From positions 33,336 through 97,335 of the forward strand of contig JAILHH010000008.1 of the NCBI GenBank assembly GCA_024695935.1: a DNA stretch of 64,000 nt, in the 5' to 3' direction. The translations under genes and the position numbers were made by a program. Below are positions 17,370 to 24,784 of the stretch, piece after piece. Every line of letters begins with the position of its first letter. Position 1 is the first letter of the stretch. The DNA comes from Acetatifactor sp. GTDB lineage: Bacteria > Bacillota > Clostridia > Lachnospirales > Lachnospiraceae. The notes beneath the pieces were generated by a model. It was not told where the DNA came from. It did no database searches and saw only the letters and a program-made list of their open reading frames with translations.

Positions 17370-17855
17370 ATGGATCCTGTAATAGTACTTGCAAGTGAAA
17401 AAGACAGAAAAGAGATAATGGCACTTTACAAAGCTCAGATCGGCAGAGAGTTTTGTCCCTGGACTGACCATTATCCTTCGGATGAGACAATTGACTATGA
17501 CTTTTCAAGAGATGCGTTATTTGTCATGAAGGAGAACGGAAAGATCCTGGCGGCCATATCCCTTGAGGAGGACGAAGAGGTTGACGTGCTTGACTGCTGG
17601 AATAGGGAGTTAGCCCCATCCGGTGAACTGGCAAGACTTGCGGTGCTTCCATCTGAGCAGAATAAAGGCCTGGCAAGAAAAATGTTAAATTTTGGAATGG
17701 AAGAATTAAAGAGACGCGGATATGTGGCAACACACTTTTTAGTGAACAAATACAACGTGAAAGCCATCAGATCATATGATGCATTCGGATTTAACGTGGT
17801 CGGGGAATGCCACATGTATGATCAGGATTTTTTGTGCTATGAAAAGAAACTGTGA
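17370..17855 (+). CDS. GNAT family N-acetyltransferase
   Basis: A 161-residue stand-alone GNAT enzyme that would transfer an acetyl group from acetyl-CoA to an unknown amine. The acetyl-CoA-binding motif A is seen in ELARLAVLPSEQNKGLARKMLNFGMEELKRRG (about residues 88-119), with the Q/R-x-x-G-x-A pyrophosphate loop as QNKGLA. The closing segment NVKAIRSYDAFGFNVVGE is the usual GNAT C-terminal strand. GGACGGAG precedes the ATG. It is monocistronic and converges on murG, sharing a bidirectional terminator. Confidence 0.88.
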   Translation: MDPVIVLASEKDRKEIMALYKAQIGREFCPWTDHYPSDETIDYDFSRDALFVMKENGKILAAISLEEDEEVDVLDCWNRELAPSGELARLAVLPSEQNKGLARKMLNFGMEELKRRGYVATHFLVNKYNVKAIRSYDAFGFNVVGECHMYDQDFLCYEKKL

Positions 17856-17934
17856 TAGCAGGATCTTTGCAGGCTTTGACAGGAAATGACATTCCTTTTT
17901 ACTGCGCTGATCTTAATGAAACTTTGGAATTAAT

Positions 17935-17979
17935 AAAAAGAGCTTTAGCCCTGATATTTCAGAACTGAAGCTCTTTTTT
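17935..17979. terminator. Bidirectional terminator between GNAT and murG
   Basis: AAAAAGAGCTTTAG pairs with CTGAAGCTCTTTTT, flanked by A and T runs. It serves both the GNAT gene (plus) and murG (minus), whose stop codon is two bases beyond. Confidence 0.85.
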
Positions 17980-17981
17980 AA

Positions 17982-19040
17982 TTATGCTTCTTTTATGAGA
18001 TTTACGATTGTTTTTATGGAGTCTAACTGTCCGCTTTCAGACATATTATGTATGAACATCTGTCTGTTGCAGTACAGCTCCTGAACCTTCTCCACCAAAA
18101 GGTTTGTGGTGAGATCGTCTTCGCTTACTACCATGGAAAATCCCTGAGCTTCAAAGGATTGAGCGTTCTGGATCTGATCGCCTCTGCTGCTTGCAGCGGG
18201 AAGAGGTATTAAGAGGTTTGGCTTTTTAAGTGCCAAAAGCTCACAGATCGCATTGGCTCCGGCTCTGGAGATCACAATGTCAGATGCTGCAAAGAGGTCC
18301 TTTAATTCAGACTTTACATATTCAAATTGTTTATATCCCGCAGTGTTTAACAGGAGATTGTCTATCTTGTCTTTTCCGCAGATATGAATGATCCTGAAAT
18401 CATTCAGGAGTTTTGGAAGAGCATCTCTTACTGCTTTATTAACATTTGCGGCGCCAAGGCTTCCTCCGATCACCATGATGACGGGCTTTGATTCATCGAA
18501 TCCGCAGAGCTTAAGACCTGCCTGGCGACTTCCTCTCGAAAGTTCTGCCCTTATGGGAGACCCTGTAAGCACTGCCTTGTCTCCGGGTATCAGCTTAAGT
18601 GTTTCCGGGAAATTACAGCAGACTTTTTTCGCAACGGGAATGCAAAGCTTGTTTGCCAGTCCGGGAGTCATGTCGGACTCATGGATGATACACGGAATAT
18701 GAAGGCTTGCGGCAGCTCTGACTACGGGAACGGAGACAAATCCGCCCTTTGAAAATACTACGTCAGGCTTAAATTCCTTCAGATATTTTTTTGCCTCGGC
18801 ATAACCTTTTATAACTCTGAAGGGATCCGTCAGATTCTTTGGATCAAAATATCTTCGAAGCTTTCCCGTGGCAATTCCGGTATAAGGAATCTCAAAATCA
18901 GAGATGAGCTTTTTTTCAATGCCGTCGTAGGAGCCGATATAAGCGATCTCATAACCTGCTTCTGTCAGTGCGGGAAGCAGAGCGATGTTAGGTGTTACGT
19001 GGCCGGCAGTTCCGCCGCCTGTTAGAACGATCTTTTTCAT
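17982..19040 (-). CDS. murG: MurG, UDP-GlcNAc:lipid I N-acetylglucosaminyltransferase
   Basis: Peptidoglycan enzyme that adds GlcNAc to lipid I at the inner membrane face to make lipid II. The 352-residue GT28 enzyme has the N-terminal loop LTGGGTAGHVTPNIAL (residues 5-20), HESDMTPGLANKL (about 122), the second G loop VIGGSLGAANVN (about 192) and the UDP-GlcNAc-binding segment ISRAGANAICELLALKKPNLLIPLP with SRGDQIQNA. All signature regions are intact. It lies alone with the TSCPD gene (3 bases upstream), not in a division/cell-wall cluster, so it may be the only murG or a relocated or second copy. Confidence 0.93.
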   Translation of the reverse strand: MKKIVLTGGGTAGHVTPNIALLPALTEAGYEIAYIGSYDGIEKKLISDFEIPYTGIATGKLRRYFDPKNLTDPFRVIKGYAEAKKYLKEFKPDVVFSKGGFVSVPVVRAAASLHIPCIIHESDMTPGLANKLCIPVAKKVCCNFPETLKLIPGDKAVLTGSPIRAELSRGSRQAGLKLCGFDESKPVIMVIGGSLGAANVNKAVRDALPKLLNDFRIIHICGKDKIDNLLLNTAGYKQFEYVKSELKDLFAASDIVISRAGANAICELLALKKPNLLIPLPAASSRGDQIQNAQSFEAQGFSMVVSEDDLTTNLLVEKVQELYCNRQMFIHNMSESGQLDSIKTIVNLIKEA

Positions 19041-19043
19041 GTC

Positions 19044-19292
19044 TTAACCCCTCTCTGCCATCATTTGTTCCAATGCCAGGGCCAGCTGATCAGGGCAGGA
19101 TGTGGGTTTGAAACCGCATTTGATGCCCTTTAATCTGGATATTGCCTCGGCGGGAGACATACCTTTTACCAAAGCCGCAACGCCCTGAGTGTTTCCGCTG
19201 CAGCCACCGGTGAATTTTACGGATTCGATAAGGTCGTCCTTTATCTCAACATCTATGGCTGAAGCGCATGTGCCATGTGTCTTGTAATGCAT
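19044..19292 (-). CDS. TSCPD domain protein (TIGR03905 type)
   Basis: An 82-residue single-domain protein. The TSCPD family is named after the motif seen here as TSCPDQLALAL (about residues 64-74). Further cysteines at TCAS (about 8), GGCSGN (about 30) and KCGF suggest a metal or cofactor site. The domain also occurs at the end of some B12-dependent ribonucleotide reductases, but stand-alone forms have no proven function. It is directly upstream of murG and probably co-transcribed. Confidence 0.85.
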   Translation of the reverse strand: MHYKTHGTCASAIDVEIKDDLIESVKFTGGCSGNTQGVAALVKGMSPAEAISRLKGIKCGFKPTSCPDQLALALEQMMAERG

Positions 19293-19545
19293 ATCATCAT
19301 ATCCTTTCCATAGTCGGGGTAAAGCTCTCCGACTTATTTTCCATATTGTACTGAATTATAGCAGAAACAAGCCTCTAAATCAATTTTTTGATAAAATCTG
19401 AAGGGATGAAATCCGACAAAAATGTGAAAATCTTAAGAGAAAATTCCCTTTACGGGTTTTTGGGGATATAGTAAAGTTATAGGTGGATTTTTGTGGTGAA
19501 CCAAATAAAACCGTAACAACTAATGATCCCGGGCGGAGGATGAAA

Positions 19546-20508
19546 ATGAAGATAGTAGTACTTGAGAGAAACAGTGTTGGGCCGGATATCGATGTCAGTT
19601 GCTTTGAAGAACTGGGCGAGGTCACATATTACAGAAACACTGTGACAATAGATGAGGTGAAGGAAAGAGTAAAGGACGCAGACATAATCGTGGCAAATAA
19701 GTCTCCCATGAACGAGGAGAGCTTGAGAGAAGCAAAGAATGTAAAGCTTATCTGCGAATTTGCCACAGGGTATGACAACTGCGATCTGAATTATTGCAGT
19801 AAGAGAGGCATATGGGTTGAAAATGTTGTGGACTATTCGACAGCCATGGTGGCACAGCACACCTTTACCATGGCACTAGCCCTGTCCCAGAGTCTTGCAC
19901 ACTATGATGAGTACGTAAAAAGCGGCGAATACAGTGCCCAGGACAGATTTTCAAACTTTTCGGTTCCATTTTATGAGCTTGACGGAAAGACCTGGGGAAT
20001 AGTCGGCATGGGTAACATCGGAAAGAGAGTTGCCCGCATAGCAAAAGCCTTCGGATGCAGAGTTATTTTTTATTCCATCACCGGAAAGAGCACCTGCACA
20101 GAATTCGAGCAGGTTGACAAAGAGACTTTGTTTAGAGAGAGCGACTTTTTGTCCCTTCACTGCCCCTTAAGCGATCTGTCCAGAAATTTTGTGGACCGTG
20201 AAGCTCTGAAAAAAATGAAGAACTCCGCCATATTAATAAATGTGGCCCGTGGCCCGGTTGTAAACAATACAGACCTGTATGAGGCGCTGGAAAATGGGGA
20301 GATAAGGGCAGCAGGTTTAGACGTCCTTGAAAAAGAACCCCTTCAGCTGACAAATCCGCTCAGCAGGATAAAGGACAGCAACAAGCTTATCATCACACCA
20401 CATCTTGCATGGGGAAGCGTGGAGGCAAGAGAGCGCTGTGTTCAGGGTGTTTATGACAACATCAAAGCTTTCCTCGAGGGCAGGCCAAGAAACCTGGTAA
20501 ATCCATAG
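19546..20508 (+). CDS. D-2-hydroxyacid dehydrogenase (NAD-dependent)
   Basis: Cytosolic oxidoreductase of the D-isomer 2-hydroxyacid family, probably acting as hydroxypyruvate or glyoxylate reductase. The 320-residue product has the split substrate domain, a Rossmann NAD site GMGNIGKRVARIAKAFG (about 150) followed by YS rather than an acidic residue at the end of the second strand. The catalytic Arg lies in INVARGPVVN, the Glu in LDVLEKEP and the His in TPHLAWGS. The ATG at 19546 is chosen because GGAGG (19535-19539) is six bases away. An in-frame extension to 19483 exists but lacks a ribosome binding site. NAD versus NADP preference is not certain. Confidence 0.85.
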   Translation: MKIVVLERNSVGPDIDVSCFEELGEVTYYRNTVTIDEVKERVKDADIIVANKSPMNEESLREAKNVKLICEFATGYDNCDLNYCSKRGIWVENVVDYSTAMVAQHTFTMALALSQSLAHYDEYVKSGEYSAQDRFSNFSVPFYELDGKTWGIVGMGNIGKRVARIAKAFGCRVIFYSITGKSTCTEFEQVDKETLFRESDFLSLHCPLSDLSRNFVDREALKKMKNSAILINVARGPVVNNTDLYEALENGEIRAAGLDVLEKEPLQLTNPLSRIKDSNKLIITPHLAWGSVEARERCVQGVYDNIKAFLEGRPRNLVNP

Positions 20509-20567
20509 CTTGTCAGGATTTATTTTACTCCTTGCGTATTTTCGAATTGAAAGGTTAGATCGGTTAT

Positions 20568-21119
20568 ATGAATAATACAGATTTGGATGAAACAAAGATA
20601 AATGATGAAAAAGTTCCTATGGGCACTGAGGGTGCCTCACAGGAAAAACCAAATATCGAGGACAGATTCAGGGAATGGCTCAAGTGGTGGCCCTGGGCCC
20701 ACGAGATCTTTTGCAAATATGAAGAGATCTGGGTTTATCTGGTAGTTGGAGTAATGACTACGATAGTTGCCTGGGGCGCAATGTTTTTATTCAGCGCCAT
20801 TGTATATGGTAATCCGGAGTATCCCACAAGCGTTCAGAACTTTGTCTTAAGTACAGTAAACTGGGTTTCCGGTGTAATATTCGGATACTTTACCAACAGG
20901 AAATATGTCTTCAGAAGTCATGGAAAGATGCTTCCCGAGGCAGTAAAATTCGTGGGCGCCAGAGTTTCCACATGGGTTCTTGATGTGGTATTAAGGCAGC
21001 TTCTCGGAAATGTGCTGGGCATGAACGTATACGTGGTAACCATCATTGATGCTGTCCTCGTAACCATCGCCAATTATGTGTTCAGCAAGATATTTGTCTT
21101 CTCAAAAAAGAAGAAGTAA
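20568..21119 (+). CDS. GtrA family membrane protein
   Basis: A 183-residue protein with four membrane segments (about 58-82, 91-115, 130-150, 155-176), matching the GtrA family, whose members are thought to flip or help transfer lipid-linked sugars for cell-surface glycans. The conserved FGYFTNRKYVFRS (about 104-116) after the second segment and the terminal NYVFSKIFVFSKK repeat are characteristic. The first 55 residues are charged and cytoplasmic. It is 59 bases from the dehydrogenase gene. No glycosyltransferase is adjacent, so the substrate is unknown. Confidence 0.85.
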   Translation: MNNTDLDETKINDEKVPMGTEGASQEKPNIEDRFREWLKWWPWAHEIFCKYEEIWVYLVVGVMTTIVAWGAMFLFSAIVYGNPEYPTSVQNFVLSTVNWVSGVIFGYFTNRKYVFRSHGKMLPEAVKFVGARVSTWVLDVVLRQLLGNVLGMNVYVVTIIDAVLVTIANYVFSKIFVFSKKKK

Positions 21120-21130
21120 TGAATTTAGAG

Positions 21131-21228
21131 CGTAAAGTGAAATGTAGAGTTGATCAAAGAGCAGATTTGCTGCAATCAGATTTAAAATTTCACTTTGCGG
21201 CTGTAATCGACTGCCCGGAAACGGGTTT
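21131..21228 (+). terminator. Long inverted repeat and small terminator-like hairpin after gtrA
   Basis: CGTAAAGTGAAAT (21131-21143) pairs with ATTTCACTTTGCG (21187-21199) across a 43-base loop. It is followed by CCCG-GAAA-CGGG (21214-21225) and TTTT. Together they are a plausible end for the gtrA transcript. Confidence 0.55.
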
Positions 21229-21472
21229 TACAGTTTTTTACGAAAAAAGTTAATTTACACGGTAGCAATATTTAATATCTTACAGTTTTTAGGAGGAATA
21301 TGGAATAATAACTGTAATGCATTAAGTAGGGCTACCGTTTTATTTTGGAAAGTGCTTAAAAAACTGTAGAGTTTATTTTTTCTTACAGTTTTAAATCAAG
21401 ATATTTCAAAAAAACTGTAGAGTACCGTTTTGCCTCTACCGTAAAAAATTCAAAACTGCGGAAATAACTGTA
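21229..21472. repeat. Five-unit dyad array (TACMGT-N24-ACKGTA)
   Basis: Five 36-bp units: 21229-21264, 21281-21316, 21333-21368, 21384-21419 and 21437-21472. Each begins TACAGT or TACCGT and ends ACTGTA or ACGGTA exactly 30 bases later. Gaps between units are 16, 16, 15 and 17, so the period is 51-53 bp. Interiors are AT-rich and unrelated. The geometry within units matches the ACCGAC/GTCGGT elements elsewhere in the window, with a different word. Function is unknown. Confidence 0.82.
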
Positions 21473-21710
21473 ACGCGATATGCGCGGTACGCATATAATT
21501 CTATAGCCCGGGAAGCTCGTAAAGCATAGCGCAATATGCATATTTTTTCAGAGTCGAGGGAATTTCATGCAAAGTATGAACAGCTATGAGAATTAATAAA
21601 AACGAATTTATTACGAACACTCTCATAAAATAACAAACATTCGTTTGGTATATCAGCAATAAAAACTGCAGGATAAATTATTATAAACTGACAAAAAAAC
21701 GGAAACTTGC

Positions 21711-21739
21711 TTGTAATACATTTTTAAGTGTGTTATATT
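21711..21739 (+). promoter_or_regulatory. Putative promoter of the GH3/ABC operon
   Basis: TTGTAA (21711-21716), 17 bases, TATATT (21734-21739). The operator at 21752 lies just after the expected start site, a classic repression position. Confidence 0.65.
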
Positions 21740-21751
21740 ATATGCAAGTCG

Positions 21752-21767
21752 ATAAAAACGTTTTTAT
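21752..21767. promoter_or_regulatory. LacI-family operator 1
   Basis: Perfect 16-bp palindrome ATAAAAACGTTTTTAT with the central CG typical of LacI/GalR operators. Likely bound by the LacI regulator encoded at 29095 (inference). Confidence 0.75.
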
Positions 21768-21936
21768 TTATTTTTAAAAATCATTGTTAAAAGCCTTTGA
21801 TTTTTAAATAAAAGCGCAGATCGACGGTAGAAATGTTTTTATTTTTGCTCTATTAATTCAATTCAAAGATTGTATTTCTCAATTTAAAGATTGTAATTCG
21901 CCAGGCAAATCTAAAGACATTTATTTTTTACAGATT

Positions 21937-21952
21937 ATAAAAACGTTTTTAT
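21937..21952. promoter_or_regulatory. LacI-family operator 2
   Basis: Identical 16-bp palindrome ATAAAAACGTTTTTAT, 185 bp from operator 1 and 28 bases before the GH3 start. Two operators at this spacing would allow DNA looping. Confidence 0.75.
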
Positions 21953-21979
21953 TAAACTTCGTAAGCGGAGGATGCGGTC

Positions 21980-24775
21980 ATGGAGGCCACTAAAACAAAA
22001 TATTCTGCCGATGGGATGGCAAGACTTGCCAGAAAAGCCGCGGCAGAAGGCATTGTTCTTTTGAAAAATGAAAATAACGTTCTTCCGTTTGTCGAAAACG
22101 AGACGATCTCAATATTCGGACGTTGTCAGTTAGAGTATTACAGAAGCGGAACCGGTTCGGGAGGAGCTGTAAATGTAGCATATACCACGAACCTGGCGGA
22201 CGGATTAAGAAACAGCAATAAAGTAAAGATCAACGAAGAACTATATAGCATTTATAAAAACTGGATAAAGGAAAACCCCTTCGACAACGGAGGCGGCGGC
22301 TGGGCTGCAGAGCCCTGGTGCCAAAAAGAAATGCCCGTTTCCAGTGAGATGGCTGCAGCTGCTGCGAAAAAGAGTAGCAAGGCAGTTGTGGTGATCGGCA
22401 GAACAGCAGGAGAAGACAAGGACAACAAAGCCGAGGAAGGAAGCTTTTACCTCACAGGGGAAGAACTTTCAATGCTTCAGAACGTGGTAAATGCATTTGA
22501 AAATGTCATTGTGGTCTTAAATGTGGGCAACATCATTGACATGAGTTTCCTCCAGACATTGTCATATGCTTTCAGGATAAAGGCGGTGCTTTACGCATGG
22601 CATGGCGGAATGGAAGGCGGAAATGCAGCAGCCGACGTGATGACCGGAAAGGTCATGGCACAGGGAAAACTGTCCGACACTATTGCAAGAAGCATAGAGG
22701 ATTATCCCTCAAATGCAAACCATGGCGGAGACGTAAAGAACTTCTATCAGGAAGATATCTACGTAGGATACAGATATTTCGAGACCTTTGACAAAAATGC
22801 GGTAATGTTTCCTTTTGGATTTGGTCTCTCATATACAGATTTTGAGATCTTTCCCGGAGAGTGCTACACAAGGCTTAGAAATGACAAGCCGGAGTTAGTG
22901 ATCGAGGGAATGGTAAACAACAAGGGAACCAAGTATTCAGGACGTGAGGTCATTCAGATATATGTGGAAGGACCCCAGACGAAGCTTGGCAGACCCGCAA
23001 AGGTTTTGGTGGGATACAAAAAAACCGGTGTGATCCCGCCGGGTGGAAACGAAGAGTTCGAGATCCTGATCCCCATTTCAAAACTTTCGGTATTCGATGA
23101 CACGGGAATCACGGGACACCCCAACTGCTATGTGGTTGAAAAAGGTGACTATGTATTCCATATCGGAAACAGCGTAAGGGATACAAAGGTAGTGCTGGTT
23201 GACAGCAGAGCAAAATACCATATCGGCGAGACGGAAGTCATCGAGAAACTTGAGGAAGCCATGGCTCCCATAGAGAGTTTTAAGAGGATCCGCCCCGGAG
23301 AAAAAAAGACAGACGGAACTTATACTTTAGAGTATGAAAATGTGCCATTAAAGAAAAATTTCCTGAGGGACAGAGTTCTTGGAAAACTTCCCCCGGAGAT
23401 TGAATACACAGGGGATAAGGGCTACGTATTAAAAGATGTGGCCGATGGTAAGTGCACCTTGGATGAGTTTGTGGCCCAGTTATCAAATGAGGACATGGCC
23501 ACACTTGTCAGAGGTGAGGGAATGTGTAATGTGAAGGTTACGCCCGGAACGGCATCAGCCTTCGGAGGTGTTTCCGACAGACTCCTGGATTTTGGCATCC
23601 CCATCGCCTGCTGCGCGGACGGACCAAGCGGAGTGAGAATGGACGGCGGTTTCAAAGCCACTCAGCTTCCCATAGGAACAGCTCTTGCCTGCACATGGGA
23701 TCCGGACCTGGTGGAAAGACTTTTCTCCATGCAGGGCAATGAGATCCTGATAAACAATATCGACACACTGTTGGGACCCGGAATGAACATTCACAGGCAT
23801 CCCTTAAACGGCAGAAACTTCGAATATTATTCGGAGGATCCGCTTATAACCGGAGAGATGGCGGCAGCAACGGTCAGAGGAATCGACAAAAACGGTGTAT
23901 TTGCCACCATCAAGCACATGGCTTTAAACAGCCAGGAGCATCACAGGCGAAAGGTTGAGGCGGTTGTCTCACAGAGAGCTATCAGAGAGATTTATTTAAA
24001 AGGCTTTGAGATAGCGGTAAAAGAGGGAAATGCGAAGTCAATCATGACTTCATACAATCCTATAAACGGATATTGGTCGGCATCAAATTATGATATGACC
24101 ACCACCATCCTCAGAGAGGAATGGAGCTATGACGGACTGGTCATGACGGACTGGTGGGCAACCATGAACGGAGCCATTGACAGAGGCGAGGATTCGGTAA
24201 AGCATACAGCCGATATGATCAGAAGCCAGAATGATGTATATATGGTAGTCAGCAATAACGGCGCCGAATTAAATGTTAACGGCGATGACACCATACAGGC
24301 ACTGGAGGAAGGAAGACTTACCGTGGGTGAGCTTCAGCGATGTGCAAAAAATATCTGCAGATTCCTCCTTAACACTCCTTCACTTAAGAGGGTCGGAAGC
24401 CTCAGAAACCAGATCCCTTTCATGGAATCAAGGAAAGAGGGTGAAAAAGGGGCTCAGGAAATAGCAAAGACCCCGAGAGTGGAACTTGGAAATGCCAAGG
24501 AGCCGACCGACAGATGGTTTTACTGCGATAAAGAGAGGATCGTCAATGTAGTCGTAAAGATAATGTATGATCATTCAAACATTGCTCAGACGGTCTGCAA
24601 GGCATCTCTTAACGGCAAAGAACTGAATATTTTCCAGACTAACGGCACAGATGGAAATTGGATATATCAAAAGTTACTTCGAGTGAGATTGGAAGAAGGG
24701 TGGTACCACTTGGAGCTTGAATTTCCAAAGCCCGGTATGCAGGTAGCGTACATGGAATTTGTTTCAGAAAATTAG
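21980..24775 (+). CDS. GH3 beta-glucosidase with reversed domain order
   Basis: Glycoside hydrolase family 3 enzyme of 931 residues, probably releasing glucose from imported beta-glucosides or cello-oligosaccharides in the cytoplasm, since there is no signal peptide. The usual order is permuted. The (alpha/beta)6 sandwich domain comes first (about 14-290, beginning ARKAAAEGIVLLKNENNVLPF), then a fibronectin III-like domain (about 300-400), then the TIM barrel (about 495-840). The nucleophile is D724 in VMTDWWA, and substrate-binding KHMALNSQEHHRR is present. About 70 residues follow the barrel. This order is known in B. fibrisolvens and R. albus enzymes. GGAGG at 21967-21971 sets the start. 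It heads an operon with an ABC importer. Confidence 0.93.
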   Translation: MEATKTKYSADGMARLARKAAAEGIVLLKNENNVLPFVENETISIFGRCQLEYYRSGTGSGGAVNVAYTTNLADGLRNSNKVKINEELYSIYKNWIKENPFDNGGGGWAAEPWCQKEMPVSSEMAAAAAKKSSKAVVVIGRTAGEDKDNKAEEGSFYLTGEELSMLQNVVNAFENVIVVLNVGNIIDMSFLQTLSYAFRIKAVLYAWHGGMEGGNAAADVMTGKVMAQGKLSDTIARSIEDYPSNANHGGDVKNFYQEDIYVGYRYFETFDKNAVMFPFGFGLSYTDFEIFPGECYTRLRNDKPELVIEGMVNNKGTKYSGREVIQIYVEGPQTKLGRPAKVLVGYKKTGVIPPGGNEEFEILIPISKLSVFDDTGITGHPNCYVVEKGDYVFHIGNSVRDTKVVLVDSRAKYHIGETEVIEKLEEAMAPIESFKRIRPGEKKTDGTYTLEYENVPLKKNFLRDRVLGKLPPEIEYTGDKGYVLKDVADGKCTLDEFVAQLSNEDMATLVRGEGMCNVKVTPGTASAFGGVSDRLLDFGIPIACCADGPSGVRMDGGFKATQLPIGTALACTWDPDLVERLFSMQGNEILINNIDTLLGPGMNIHRHPLNGRNFEYYSEDPLITGEMAAATVRGIDKNGVFATIKHMALNSQEHHRRKVEAVVSQRAIREIYLKGFEIAVKEGNAKSIMTSYNPINGYWSASNYDMTTTILREEWSYDGLVMTDWWATMNGAIDRGEDSVKHTADMIRSQNDVYMVVSNNGAELNVNGDDTIQALEEGRLTVGELQRCAKNICRFLLNTPSLKRVGSLRNQIPFMESRKEGEKGAQEIAKTPRVELGNAKEPTDRWFYCDKERIVNVVVKIMYDHSNIAQTVCKASLNGKELNIFQTNGTDGNWIYQKLLRVRLEEGWYHLELEFPKPGMQVAYMEFVSEN

Positions 24776-24784
24776 GAGAGGTTT

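Larger units (their letters stand above)
21473..21979. other. AT-rich regulatory region upstream of the GH3 operon
   Basis: No gene. It contains the palindrome ATATGCG-N5-CGCATAT (21478-21496), TATGAGA/TCTCATA (21585-21627), a promoter (21711-21739) bracketed by ACTTGC/GCAAGT (21705-21749), and two identical 16-bp LacI-type operators. A long, structured leader of roughly 230 bases would precede the GH3 start if transcription begins at the promoter noted. Confidence 0.6.

Noticed and set aside
21229..21472. Series of rho-independent terminators
   Set aside because: The stems are only six to eight pairs, AT-rich, with 24-base loops, and T tracts do not follow them consistently.
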